64,000 nucleotides of DNA, from assembly GCF_021602025.1 (NCBI RefSeq), contig NZ_BQHW01000021.1:1-64000 (forward strand), given 5' to 3'. The position numbers were made by a program, and so were the translations under genes. Of this stretch, positions 33,404 to 42,664 are shown one piece after another; the stretch's first letter is position 1, and every line of letters starts with the position of its first letter. The DNA comes from Pseudomonas ceruminis (GTDB taxonomy: Bacteria > Pseudomonadota > Gammaproteobacteria > Pseudomonadales > Pseudomonadaceae). Below the pieces are notes generated by a model, which worked only from the letters and a program-made list of their open reading frames with translations, searched no databases and had not been told where the DNA came from.

Positions 33404-34522
33404 ATGTTCGATCAACGCTCACCCTGGCATAGCCTGGCGAATTTCTGCCTGGGCATCCGTTCGGAATTCGTCGCGCCAGAACGCTTGCCCCAGCGTTTGC
33501 TGGATGAAGCCGAGACACTGCTCTCGGTGTTACTGGCCATCGCCATGGCGCATTACCTGAGGGTGGAGAACGTCGGTTGGGCGGCCTTCAGCGGTTACAT
33601 GGTCATGCGCTCTAGCCTGCACGACAGTGTCTATCGCGGCGGGCTCAGGATCATCGGTACCGCCGCCGGGGCCATGGCAGCAGCCGTGCTGGCCACGCAG
33701 GTGGGGCTCGCGGGCCATTGGCTTGGCCCGGTGATCGGCCTGGTGGGTGCTTGCACCCTGTTCTGCGCCATTCGCTATACCCATGGCTATGCGTGGCTGT
33801 TTACCGGCCTGACCTTCGCCATGGTCGCACTGGCCTCCCTGGGTACCGACAACACCGATACCGTGCTGTATTTTGCCAGGACGCGGGTCGAGGAAGTGGC
33901 GTGCGGGACGGTCGCCTGCTGGTTCGTCGCCCTGCTTTCAGGGCAGACCGTGCGCCGTGCGTTACCCCGCGGCACCGTACCCACACAACCTGCGACGCCC
34001 GGCGACCCGGTCAAGGTCGACGCCAGGATGGTAATGCACGTGGTAGAGGCCGGCGTTGCCTTGGCGCTGATCCCGCTGCTGGGGCGGTGGCTCGGGGTTG
34101 ATGGCCTGAGTCAGGCCGCGATCACCGTCATGGCGGTCATGATGGTGCCACCTGCGGCGCTGGCGGCTGGCGGCAAGGCTGTCACCCTGCGCAATATCCA
34201 CCGCCTGGTGGGCTGCGCCGCCGGGGCTGCCTGCGCGGGTATCGCCTTGTGGTTGATGGGTTCGAACTGGCTCGCCATGACCGTGATGATGAGTATCGGG
34301 GTGATGCTGGGCAGGCACATCGAGAACAGCAACCGCTCCTTCGCTTATGCAGGGACGCAGTTTTCGCTGGTGTACCTGGTGGTGATGGTCCCGGACGCTT
34401 ACCTCAATGTAAGCCCCGAGCCTGGCATCGTACGCCTGGAGGGCATCGTTGCCGGTTTCCTGCTGATTGGCCTGGTACGGCTGGCGAACCTGTTGGTCCG
34501 CCAGCGCGCTGTAGCCGATTAG
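33404..34522 (+). CDS. FUSC-family membrane protein
   Basis: A 372-residue protein with two sets of about six transmembrane helices, the first after LLDEAETLLSVLLAIAMAHYLRVENVGWAAFSGYMVMR and the second from VEAGVALALIPLLGRWLGVDGLSQAAI. This is the fusaric-acid-resistance (FUSC/AaeB-like) fold, linked to export of aromatic acids. The ATG at 33404 puts the start just before the first amphipathic helix. Unlike AaeB it lacks a neighbouring membrane-fusion gene, so the role is uncertain. Confidence 0.8.
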   Translation: MFDQRSPWHSLANFCLGIRSEFVAPERLPQRLLDEAETLLSVLLAIAMAHYLRVENVGWAAFSGYMVMRSSLHDSVYRGGLRIIGTAAGAMAAAVLATQVGLAGHWLGPVIGLVGACTLFCAIRYTHGYAWLFTGLTFAMVALASLGTDNTDTVLYFARTRVEEVACGTVACWFVALLSGQTVRRALPRGTVPTQPATPGDPVKVDARMVMHVVEAGVALALIPLLGRWLGVDGLSQAAITVMAVMMVPPAALAAGGKAVTLRNIHRLVGCAAGAACAGIALWLMGSNWLAMTVMMSIGVMLGRHIENSNRSFAYAGTQFSLVYLVVMVPDAYLNVSPEPGIVRLEGIVAGFLLIGLVRLANLLVRQRAVAD

Positions 34523-34528
34523 CCCAGG

Positions 34529-36022
34529 TCAGCCGCGCAACTGGAACCACGTGGTCTTCAGGTGCGAATACTTGTCGAACGAATGCAGGGACAGGTCCCG
34601 CCCAAAGCCTGACTGCTTGCCACCTCCGAAAGGCACTGTCACATCCAGCGCATCCACAGTATTCACCGACACCGTACCGGCCTTCAGTGCACGGGCAACG
34701 CGGTGGGCACGGTTGAGGTCATCGCTCCAGACCGAGGCCGCCAGGCCGTAAATGCTGTCATTGGCCAGGCTGATGGCCTGCGCCTCGCTATCGAACGCAC
34801 TCACGGCCAACACGGGGCCGAACACTTCCTCACGGGCCAGGCTCATCTCGGCGCCCACGTCGGCAAAAATCGTCGGTTCGATGAAGTTGTCGGAGCCGCC
34901 CATCGTCAGCCGTTGCCCACCGCAAACCAGGTGTGCACCTTGCGCTTGCGCCTGGGCGATGGCACGAGCGACCCGGCCGGTCTGCTCGGCATCGACAATC
35001 GCGCCCGCACGGCTGGCCGGGTCCAGCGGATTGCCCGGCCGCCAGTGGCGCGCCTTGGCTTGCAGGCGCTCGAGGAACTCATCATGGATCGAGCGCTGCA
35101 CATACAGCCGGGCGTTGGCAGAGCACACCTCGCCCTGGTTGAAGAAGATACCGAACGCCGCCTTTTCCGCGGCCAGGTCCAGGTCCTGGCAGTCGGCGAA
35201 CACCAGGTTCGGACTTTTACCGCCGCACTCCAGCCATACCTGCTTGAGGTTGGACTGCGCCGAGTACTGCATGAAGTACTTGCCCACCTGCGTGGAGCCG
35301 GTGAACACCAGGCAATCGACATCCGGGTGCAGCCCCAAGGCGCGGCCAGCGGTTTCGCCAAGCCCTGGCACCACGTTGAGCACACCCTCGGGCAGCCCGG
35401 CTTCCAGCGCCAGTTCGGCCAGGCGCAATGCCGAGAACGGTGATTGCTCGGCGGGCTTGAGCACCACGCTGTTGCCGGCTGCAAGCGCCGGGGCGAGTTT
35501 CCAGGCGGCCATGTCGAGGGGGAAGTTCCAAGGCACCACCGCGGCGATCACCCCCAAGGCCTCGCGGGTGATGGTAGCCAGGACATTGCCGGCAGTCGGC
35601 GCCACCTGATCGTAGAGCTTGTCGAGCGCCTCGCCATACCAGGCAAACACATGGGCCGAGCCTGGCACGTCGATGTTGTAGGCATCCATGATCGGCTTGC
35701 CCATGTTCAGCGTGTCCAGCAAGGCGAGCTCCTCGCGGTGGGCCATGATCAGCTCGGCCAGGCGCTGCAGCACCTTCTTGCGCTCGGCAGGGGCCATCCG
35801 CGGCCAGGGGCCCTGCTCGAACGCCTTGCGCGCCACGCTCACGGCCAGGTCGACCTGCGCCTGGCCGCAGCAAGCAACGCGGGCCAGCACCTGGTTGGTG
35901 GCCGGGTTGATGGCATCGAACGTCGCACCATCGGTTGCACTGACCTGGCGGCCGCCAATCAGGGCCTTGTCCGGCAAGCCGAGACCTGCCGCACGCTGCT
36001 GCCAGTATTGAAGATCGTTCAT
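34529..36022 (-). CDS. puuC: Aldehyde dehydrogenase, PuuC/KauB type
   Basis: A 497-residue NAD(P)-dependent aldehyde dehydrogenase. It shows AAVVPWNFPLDMAAWKLAPALAAGNSVVLKPAEQSP (cofactor site), CLVFTGSTQVGKYFMQYSA, LECGGKSPNLVF with the general-base Glu, and the nucleophile Cys in FFNQGEVCSANARLYVQ. The sequence style (MNDLQYWQQRAAGLGLPDKALIGG) is that of gamma-glutamyl-gamma-aminobutyraldehyde dehydrogenase, active in putrescine breakdown. The start at 36020-36022 matches PuuC. It is divergent from a putrescine-type permease, which supports the assignment. Confidence 0.85.
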   Translation of the reverse strand: MNDLQYWQQRAAGLGLPDKALIGGRQVSATDGATFDAINPATNQVLARVACCGQAQVDLAVSVARKAFEQGPWPRMAPAERKKVLQRLAELIMAHREELALLDTLNMGKPIMDAYNIDVPGSAHVFAWYGEALDKLYDQVAPTAGNVLATITREALGVIAAVVPWNFPLDMAAWKLAPALAAGNSVVLKPAEQSPFSALRLAELALEAGLPEGVLNVVPGLGETAGRALGLHPDVDCLVFTGSTQVGKYFMQYSAQSNLKQVWLECGGKSPNLVFADCQDLDLAAEKAAFGIFFNQGEVCSANARLYVQRSIHDEFLERLQAKARHWRPGNPLDPASRAGAIVDAEQTGRVARAIAQAQAQGAHLVCGGQRLTMGGSDNFIEPTIFADVGAEMSLAREEVFGPVLAVSAFDSEAQAISLANDSIYGLAASVWSDDLNRAHRVARALKAGTVSVNTVDALDVTVPFGGGKQSGFGRDLSLHSFDKYSHLKTTWFQLRG

Positions 36023-36328
36023 GCACACTCCTGACGACCGTTCTGCGGTCCGTTGTTGTTGTCTGGCTGGCATTCTTGTCGTAGCCGGGCGGGTGGCGAA
36101 ACGAGCTTTTTCCTGCCTTCTGGCGAGGAAAAAATTAGCCCTGGATAGGCACCAGGCCCCGTGGGACCTGGGCGTCAAGCTCCCCCGAAAGGGTGATTTC
36201 GACCGCCCCCGGAGTATGGGAGCATTCGACCCGCCCCACCTCCAGGCCCTGCCTCTGAACAACTCCCTAACCAGTATCGAGCCCGCTCGCGTACTGCGGC
36301 GCCCTGCATCCCCTTTCAGGAGTTAGCA
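36023..36328. promoter_or_regulatory. Divergent control region of the puuC/puuP pair
   Basis: A 306-base gene-free region between two divergent genes. It holds an eight-base inverted repeat, TTTTTCCT and AGGAAAAA (36107-36133, eleven-base spacer), which may be an operator. Promoter boxes could not be placed reliably. Confidence 0.45.
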
Positions 36329-37708
36329 ATGCATACAACAACAAATACAGCCCCTGCCCTTGCCCCTCACACCACCGGACACAGCGCTGCACCTGGCCGC
36401 TTCCGAAAATCCATGAGCATGACCGCGCTGGTGCTTTTCGGCCTTGCGTACATGGTCCCGTTGGCCGTCTTCACCACCTACGGGCTGGTCACCCAGATGA
36501 CCAAGGGCCACCTGCCCACCGCCTATATGCTGACCCTCGCCGCGATGCTGCTGACCGCCTACAGCTATGGCCGCATGGTGCAGGCGCACCCTTACTCCGG
36601 CTCCGTCTACACCTATACCCGCAAGGCCTTCGGCAGCCACTTCGGCTTCATTGCGGGGTGGACGCTGTTGCTCGACTACATCTTCCTGCCGCTGCTCAGC
36701 TACCTGCTGATCGGCATCTACATGTCCGAGTACTTCCCTGCGGTGCATGCCTGGGTGTGGGTCGCCGGGGCGATTGCCCTGGTGACGTTTCTGAACTTGA
36801 TCGGCATCGAGTCCATCACCCGGGTCAACTGGATCCTGGTGGTGGTGCAATTGCTGTTCATCGTCGTCTTCGTTGCCTTGTCGGTGCGCAACCTGACCAC
36901 GCAGGCCGCGCCGGTTTCACTGCTCGCGCCTTTCCATCATGACGGGTTCAGCGTACCGCTGATCATGACCGGCGCCGCCGTCCTGTGCCTGTCGTTCCTG
37001 GGTTTCGACGCGGTCTCTACAATGGCGGAAGAAACCACCAACCCGACCTCGCGCATACCCATGGCAATCCTGGCGGTGTCGGTAATCGGTGGGCTGCTGT
37101 TTCTGCTGGTGTCGTACTTCGCCCAGCTGGTTTTCCCGGAGTGGGCCAGTTTTGCCGACCCGGACTCCGCATCGGTGGATGTCATGCGCCGGGTGGGGGG
37201 CGAGTTCATGGTAACGGCCTTCACCGCCACTTATGTCGCCGGCTGCTTCGCCTCGGCGATGGTCTCCCAGGCCAGTGTTTCGCGGGTACTGTTCGCCATG
37301 GGGCGCGACGGCGCCTTGCCTAAGGTGTTTGGCCAGCTGGTGACGCCCAAACGTGTGCCGGCAGCGGCGATCATGCTGGTCAGCCTGCTGTCGCTGGTCG
37401 CCTTGTTCATCACCCTGGACACGGTTGCCAACATGATCAGCTTCGGCGCGCTGTTCGCGTTCTCGGCGGTCAACCTGGCCGTGGTCAAGCACTACCTGGT
37501 GGACAGCAGGCTGCGCGGCACACGCAACTGCCTGCTGTATGGCGCCGTACCGGCACTCGGGTTTCTGAGCACGATCTGGCTGTGGACCAGCCTGTCGAGC
37601 CTGTCGTTCACCATCGGCCTGTGCTGGATGGGCGTGGGGTTCGTCTGCCTGCTTGGCCTGACCCGTGCGTTCCGCGTGAAGCTGCCGGAGTTGCAGATGG
37701 CCGAGTAA
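36329..37708 (+). CDS. puuP: APC-family permease, PuuP-like putrescine importer
   Basis: A 459-residue inner-membrane transporter with about 12 helices. It has the PuuP-style start (FRKSMSMTALVLFGLAYMVPLAVFTTYGLVTQMTKGHLPTAYMLTL), AYSYGRMVQAHPYSGSVYTYTRKAFGSHFGFIAGW and SFLGFDAVSTMAEETTNPTSRIP. PuuP imports putrescine for growth on it as a nitrogen source. AGGAG precedes the ATG. It is divergent from the PuuC-type dehydrogenase. Substrate assignment is by family and neighbour only. Confidence 0.82.
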   Translation: MHTTTNTAPALAPHTTGHSAAPGRFRKSMSMTALVLFGLAYMVPLAVFTTYGLVTQMTKGHLPTAYMLTLAAMLLTAYSYGRMVQAHPYSGSVYTYTRKAFGSHFGFIAGWTLLLDYIFLPLLSYLLIGIYMSEYFPAVHAWVWVAGAIALVTFLNLIGIESITRVNWILVVVQLLFIVVFVALSVRNLTTQAAPVSLLAPFHHDGFSVPLIMTGAAVLCLSFLGFDAVSTMAEETTNPTSRIPMAILAVSVIGGLLFLLVSYFAQLVFPEWASFADPDSASVDVMRRVGGEFMVTAFTATYVAGCFASAMVSQASVSRVLFAMGRDGALPKVFGQLVTPKRVPAAAIMLVSLLSLVALFITLDTVANMISFGALFAFSAVNLAVVKHYLVDSRLRGTRNCLLYGAVPALGFLSTIWLWTSLSSLSFTIGLCWMGVGFVCLLGLTRAFRVKLPELQMAE

Positions 37709-37715
37709 GCCGCCT

Positions 37716-37744
37716 TGCATTGATAGGCCCGCCACATCAATGCA
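37716..37744. repeat. Nine-base inverted repeat after the permease
   Basis: TGCATTGAT and ATCAATGCA are perfect complements separated by 11 bases, just after puuP and before the next gene. There is no T-run, so it may be an operator of the downstream MFS gene rather than a terminator. Confidence 0.45.
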
Positions 37745-37805
37745 TGCGAACTATGCACTTATCATATCAATGACCCTGCCGCACCATGCTCCCCCAATAA
37801 GAACC

Positions 37806-37829
37806 GTGCGCCGTGTCCCTCCGGCGCAC
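37806..37829. repeat. Seven-base GC-rich inverted repeat before the MFS gene
   Basis: GTGCGCC and GGCGCAC flank a ten-base spacer about 30 bases upstream of the MFS start. It could form a leader hairpin or serve as a binding site. Confidence 0.35.
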
Positions 37830-37857
37830 GTCACAAAAGCGGTGTGGAGTACAGGCA

Positions 37858-39150
37858 ATGACAGCAACAACACCCTCCGGACGCTCGCGGGCCAGTGCGA
37901 TTTTCCGGGTAACCTCGGGTAACTTCCTCGAGCAGTTCGACTTCTTTCTCTTCGGCTTCTACGCAACACAGATCGCCGCGGTGTTCTTCCCTGCCAGCAG
38001 TGAATTCGCGTCCTTGATGATGACCTTCGCCGTATTCGGCGCAGGCTTTTTGATGCGCCCGCTGGGTGCCGTACTGCTCGGTGCCTACATTGATGAAGTA
38101 GGCCGGCGTAAAGGCCTGATCGTCACGTTGTCGATCATGGCCAGTGGCACCATCCTGATCGTGCTGGTCCCCGGCTACGACACCATTGGCCTGCTTGCAC
38201 CGGCGCTGGTGCTGCTCGGGCGCCTGTTGCAAGGCTTCTCGGCGGGTGCCGAACTAGGGGGCGTTTCGGTCTACCTGGCTGAAATCGCCACGCCCGGCAA
38301 CAAAGGCTTTTTCACCAGTTGGCAGTCGGCCAGCCAGCAAGTGGCAATCATCGTCGCCGCCGCCTTGGGCTATGCCCTGAATCAATGGATGGCGCCCGCC
38401 ATGATTGCCGATTGGGGCTGGCGTATCCCGTTCTTCGTCGGCTGCATGATCGTGCCGTTCATCTTCCTGCTGCGCCGCAACCTGGAAGAGTCCGAAGAGT
38501 ACGCCGCGCGCAAGCATCGCCCAGCCATGCGCGAGGTGTTCCGCACCCTGCTGCAACATTGGACCACCGTGCTCGCCGGCATGCTGATGGTGGCGCTGAC
38601 CACCACCGCTTTCTACCTGATCACCGTGTATGCCCCAACCTTCGGCAAGACCGTGCTGCACCTGAGCACCGCTGACGCCCTGCTGGTAACGCTGCTGGTG
38701 GGTGTGTCGAACTTCATCTGGTTGCCGCTGGGCGGCGCGTTGTCCGACCGCATCGGGCGCCGCCCGGTCCTGATTGCCATGACCCTGCTGGCCCTGTCGA
38801 CCGCTTACCCGGCACTCACCTACCTGGTCAATGCACCAAGCTTCGGCCACATGTTGCTGGTGCTGCTGTGGCTGTCGTTCATCTACGGCCTTTACAACGG
38901 TGCGATGATTCCTGCGCTGACCGAAATCATGCCGATCGAGGTCCGGGTTGCCGGCTTCTCGCTGGCCTATAGCCTGGCCACCGCAGTATTTGGCGGCTTC
39001 ACCCCGGCGATTTCGACCTTCCTGATTCAATACACCGCAGACAAGGCCGCCCCCGGCTACTGGATGACCTTCGCGGCGCTTTGCGCGCTGTGCGCGACAC
39101 TGTTCCTCTACCGCCGCTCAAGCGGTCGCCTGCAACCTGTCATGCCTTGA
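37858..39150 (+). CDS. MFS transporter of the citrate/tricarballylate (MHS) type
   Basis: A 430-residue protein with 12 helices. [29 protein letters not shown] is the MHS-family opening, [21 protein letters not shown] is the loop 2-3 motif, and [32 protein letters not shown] is the citrate-transporter signature. It should import a tricarboxylic or related acid with protons. GGAG eight bases before the ATG supports the start. It lies 14 bases before a periplasmic binding-protein gene and opposite a LysR regulator, a common trio for organic-acid use. Confidence 0.85.
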   Translation: MTATTPSGRSRASAIFRVTSGNFLEQFDFFLFGFYATQIAAVFFPASSEFASLMMTFAVFGAGFLMRPLGAVLLGAYIDEVGRRKGLIVTLSIMASGTILIVLVPGYDTIGLLAPALVLLGRLLQGFSAGAELGGVSVYLAEIATPGNKGFFTSWQSASQQVAIIVAAALGYALNQWMAPAMIADWGWRIPFFVGCMIVPFIFLLRRNLEESEEYAARKHRPAMREVFRTLLQHWTTVLAGMLMVALTTTAFYLITVYAPTFGKTVLHLSTADALLVTLLVGVSNFIWLPLGGALSDRIGRRPVLIAMTLLALSTAYPALTYLVNAPSFGHMLLVLLWLSFIYGLYNGAMIPALTEIMPIEVRVAGFSLAYSLATAVFGGFTPAISTFLIQYTADKAAPGYWMTFAALCALCATLFLYRRSSGRLQPVMP

Positions 39151-39164
39151 GCGGGAGCACGAAC

Positions 39165-39935
39165 ATGCGCACGTTATTGCAAAGCCTTGCGCTACTGGCC
39201 GGTGCAGGCCTGGCCACGCTGGCCCAGGCGGAACAGATCAAGGTGATGACCTCTGGGGGCTTCACGGCCGCGTACCAGGCGCTAGGCCCCCGCTTCGCCC
39301 AGGCCAGCGGCAACACGCTGGAAACCACGCTTGGCCCCTCGATGGGCCAGGCCCCCGAGGCCATCCCCAACCGCCTGGCGCGCGGCGAGCATGCCGACGT
39401 GGTGATCATGGTGGGGTATGCGCTCGATGAGCTGATCAGGCAAGGCAAGGTCGACCCCGCATCGCGGGTGGAGCTGGCAGACTCCCGCATTGGCGTGGTA
39501 GTACGCGCCGGCGCGCCGAAGCCGGATATCAGCTCCGTGGAGGGGCTGAAACAGGCGCTGCTTGCGGCCAGGTCGGTGGCGTATTCGGACAGCGCCAGCG
39601 GCGTGTATGTGCAGAACCAGTTGTTCAAGCGCCTGGGCGTCGATGCGCCACTCAAGCACACCGCCACAATGGTGCCTAAAGTGCCGATCGCCTCTGTGGT
39701 TGCAAACGGTGAGTACCAACTGGGCCTGCAGCAGGTCAGCGAGCTGCTGCCAGTGCCGGGTGTGAGCTTTGTGGGCAAGCTGCCTGAAGCGGTGCAATCG
39801 GTGACCCGCTTTGCTGCGGGCATCCCGGTCGATGCACAGCACCCGGGCCAGGCCCGTGCCTTGCTCGATTACCTGGCCTCGCCTGCGGCCCAGGCCACGG
39901 TGCAGGCCACAGGGCTGGACTCGGTCAGTCGCTGA
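39165..39935 (+). CDS. Periplasmic substrate-binding protein (ModA-like fold)
   Basis: A 256-residue protein with a signal peptide (MRTLLQSLALLAGAGLATLAQA). The mature domain begins EQIKVMTSGGFTAAYQALGPRFAQASG and has ADVVIMVGYALDELIRQGKVDP and SVAYSDSASGVYVQNQLFKRLG, as in SBP_bac_11/ModA-type proteins. There is no ABC transporter beside it; instead it follows an MFS gene, an arrangement seen in organic-acid loci. It may present substrate to, or sense substrate for, that transporter. It overlaps the LysR gene by 11 bases at the 3' ends. Confidence 0.8.
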   Translation: MRTLLQSLALLAGAGLATLAQAEQIKVMTSGGFTAAYQALGPRFAQASGNTLETTLGPSMGQAPEAIPNRLARGEHADVVIMVGYALDELIRQGKVDPASRVELADSRIGVVVRAGAPKPDISSVEGLKQALLAARSVAYSDSASGVYVQNQLFKRLGVDAPLKHTATMVPKVPIASVVANGEYQLGLQQVSELLPVPGVSFVGKLPEAVQSVTRFAAGIPVDAQHPGQARALLDYLASPAAQATVQATGLDSVSR

Positions 39936-40830
39936 CGGCGGTCTTCATCTCCACCACCAGTCGCTCCAATGCCATCGCCGCCGGGGTCAGTGTCCGCCCC
40001 CGGCGTTTGATCAAGCCAACACTGCGCATCACCTCGGGGTCAGTCAGTGGCACCCGGGTGAGGATCGGGTGCTCCGCCGCCGGCATCGCCATCAACGGCA
40101 CGGCCGCCACCCCAAGGCCGGCCTCCACCAGGCCGATCATGGTGGTCACGTGGCGCGTTTCGCAGATGCTCTGGCGCTCGGGCACGATGCCACTGAGCGC
40201 CTGGTCGAGCAGGAAGCGGTTGCCCGAGGTCTTGCCCAACGAAATGTAGTCCTGCCGGTAGAACTCCTCCCAACTGACGCTGCTGCGCCCGGCCAACGGG
40301 TGATCGCGCCTGCAGGCCACCACGTAGGCCTCCTGCACCAGGGGCTCGAACTCCACGTCGGCTTCCAGGGTGCCCATGAAGCTCAGCCCGAAGTCCGCTT
40401 CGCCATCGACCACCGCGCTCAGCACATCGTGGGCGCTGGCGTCCAGCACCCGCACCTTGATACGCGGAAACTGCCGATGGTAATGGGCGATCACCCGCGG
40501 CATGAAGTAGTACGCTGCCGAGGGTACGCAGGCGACGGTGACCTGGCCCAGCCGGGTCGAAGCGACTTCGCTGATGCCCAGCAGTGCACTGTCCAGGTCA
40601 TCCAGCAACCGCTCGACACTGGGCATGAAACCACGCCCGGCCTGGGTCAGGCTGACCTTACGGGTGGTGCGCTCGAACAGCCGGACGCCCAGCGCATCCT
40701 CAAGCTTTTCGATGCGCCGGCTCAACGCCGGCTGCGAGATCCGAACGGCTTCGGCGGCCTTGCGAAAGCTGCCGTGATCCACCACTGCACGAAACGCCTG
40801 CAGGTCGTTGAGATCGAAGTTGATGGCCAT
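39925..40830 (-). CDS. LysR-family transcriptional regulator
   Basis: A 301-residue regulator. The N-terminal winged helix-turn-helix is DLNDLQAFRAVVDHGSFRKAAEAVRISQPALSRRIEKLEDALGVRLFERTTR. The effector domain follows from about residue 92 (GQVTVACVPSAAYYFMPRVI). It converges with the MFS/binding-protein genes and probably controls them in response to the transported acid. It is also divergent from the MFS gene at 41013, so it might act there. The start chosen matches the LysR family; an alternative lies 18 codons upstream. Confidence 0.85.
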   Translation of the reverse strand: MAINFDLNDLQAFRAVVDHGSFRKAAEAVRISQPALSRRIEKLEDALGVRLFERTTRKVSLTQAGRGFMPSVERLLDDLDSALLGISEVASTRLGQVTVACVPSAAYYFMPRVIAHYHRQFPRIKVRVLDASAHDVLSAVVDGEADFGLSFMGTLEADVEFEPLVQEAYVVACRRDHPLAGRSSVSWEEFYRQDYISLGKTSGNRFLLDQALSGIVPERQSICETRHVTTMIGLVEAGLGVAAVPLMAMPAAEHPILTRVPLTDPEVMRSVGLIKRRGRTLTPAAMALERLVVEMKTAVSD

Positions 40831-41012
40831 GGCGCGCACACAAATACCAGCGGATTGATGCACGCATTTTATGAGTCCGCACAATTAATGCAAAATGTTA
40901 CAGCACCCCCGAAGAGGATCCGCTGCCATGTGCCGGCCTTCCTCGACGGACCTGTCGCGGATTGTCTATGATCCGGACTTGAACGTTTCAGCATGTTTCA
41001 GTAAGGATCCAG

Positions 41013-42200
41013 ATGTCTGTTCAGGAATTACCACCGGTAGCCGTTTCCAAAGGCGCTATCGGCAAGATGGAAGCGGCCATGGCGTTGGGCAGCTTCGCCA
41101 TTGGCACCGGCGAGTTCGCAATCATGGGGCTGATGCCGGATATCGCCAGCAACCTGCAATTGAGCGAGCCGCAGGTAGGCCACGCGATCAGCGCCTATGC
41201 ACTGGGCGTGGTGGTCGGCGCCCCAGCGCTGGCCATACTCGGCGCCAAGCTGCTGCGCAAGCACATGCTGCTGCTGTTGATGGCGTTGTATGCAATCGGC
41301 AACCTGGCCACGGCATTCGCCCCTTCGTTCAGCGGCCTGGTGGCCTTCCGCTTCATCAGCGGTTTGCCCCACGGCGCCTACTTCGGCATTGCTGCCGTGG
41401 TGGCCTCGAGCATGGTGCCCAACAATCAGCGTGCGGGGGCTGTGGCCCGGGTGATGATGGGGCTGACCCTGGCGATGCTACTGGGCAACCCGGTGGCCAC
41501 CTTCCTGGGGCAGCATTTCGGCTGGCGCTCGGCCTTCGTGCTGGTTGGGTTGATTGCCCTGTGCACCATTGCGCTGGTGTGGCGCTTCGTGCCGCAGCGC
41601 CGTGATGAAGCGCGCAGTGACCCGCGCAAGGAGCTGCAGGCCTTTACCCTGCCCCAAGTGTGGATGGCGCTGGCCATCGCCGCCATCGGTTTCGCTGGGA
41701 TGTTCTGCGTCTTCAGCTACCTGGCGCCGACCATGCTGCAGGTGACCCAGGTTTCCCCGCAATGGATCCCCTTTGGCCTGGCTGCCTTCGGTGTGGGCGG
41801 CATCATTGGCAACATTGCCGGAGGCAAGCTGTTTGACCGCCTGCAGTTCCGCGCCGTTGGCATTGTGCTGGTGTGGTCGACAGCGGTGCTGCTGTTCTTC
41901 ACGTTTGCCGCGCATTCGCTGTGGAGCATTCTGCTGGGGATCGGCCTGGTGGGCACCATGATCGCGTTGGCCGCACCGTTGCAGATCCGCCTGATGGACA
42001 TTGCCCACGAGGCACCAAGCCTGGCGGCCGCATCCAACCACGCCGCGTTCAACCTGGCCAATGCGCTGGGGCCGTGGTTTGGCGGCATGGCCATCAGCGC
42101 CGGGCTAGGCTGGACCAGCACCGGCTACATCGGCGCAGCAGCGGCATTGGCCGGCCTGGGTATCTACCTGGTGGCGCGGCGCATGAAAGGCGGCCACTAG
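41013..42200 (+). CDS. MFS transporter, DHA1 (AraJ/YdhP-like) drug or sugar efflux type
   Basis: A 395-residue, 12-helix protein. ALGSFAIGTGEFAIMGLMPDIASNLQLSEPQVGHAISAYALGVVVGAPALA is the typical opening of the arabinose-efflux/purine-efflux group. RFISGLPHGAYFGIAAVVASSMVP and SNHAAFNLANALGPWFGGM follow. Such pumps export drugs, sugars or nucleosides. It is divergent from a LysR gene, which may regulate it. Actual substrate unknown. Confidence 0.85.
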   Translation: MSVQELPPVAVSKGAIGKMEAAMALGSFAIGTGEFAIMGLMPDIASNLQLSEPQVGHAISAYALGVVVGAPALAILGAKLLRKHMLLLLMALYAIGNLATAFAPSFSGLVAFRFISGLPHGAYFGIAAVVASSMVPNNQRAGAVARVMMGLTLAMLLGNPVATFLGQHFGWRSAFVLVGLIALCTIALVWRFVPQRRDEARSDPRKELQAFTLPQVWMALAIAAIGFAGMFCVFSYLAPTMLQVTQVSPQWIPFGLAAFGVGGIIGNIAGGKLFDRLQFRAVGIVLVWSTAVLLFFTFAAHSLWSILLGIGLVGTMIALAAPLQIRLMDIAHEAPSLAAASNHAAFNLANALGPWFGGMAISAGLGWTSTGYIGAAAALAGLGIYLVARRMKGGH

Positions 42201-42664
42201 ACGCCTTTCGCTGGCTGGGGCGCCGCTGGCGCCTTGGCTACCGACCAGTGTTCAGCGCATTGTGCACTGTTCATCGCCCGCTCAATAACAGGGCATATTT
42301 TTCACAATTTCCTCACTCGCTTACTACCATGTCTGCGGTAGAATCGTCTCGCACTTCTATTGCCGCGTTTAAATAAACACTTCAATTCAACATGAGATAA
42401 TTTTAATAAAGGCATGCCCATAGCCTCATTAACTTTGTTTCATATGAAATCTGCCTCCCACCAATTGTAAGTTCCCTCTAAAGGCGTGGACAATCGCCCT
42501 CGCTCAACGCTGCAAGCCAGGGTTTCCATGCCTTGGCGCGATCCCATAGGGTTTTGCACCAGGCGCTTTGAGCTTTTTGAAAAATATACCGGGCAACCTC
42601 AAAGGTTTGCTCCGCCTGTGCCTTCGTCTCGAAGACAAGTCCGATAAACTTTTAGAGGAAGTTT
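42201..42664. other. Long AT-rich intergenic region before the reductase gene
   Basis: A 464-base stretch without a convincing gene. The first part has a GC-rich hairpin near 42219-42233 (GGCGCC/GGCGCC) that could terminate the MFS transcript. The middle, about 42290-42480, is much richer in A and T than the surroundings and probably carries a regulated promoter. No T-run, tRNA or known riboswitch shape was recognised. Confidence 0.45.
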
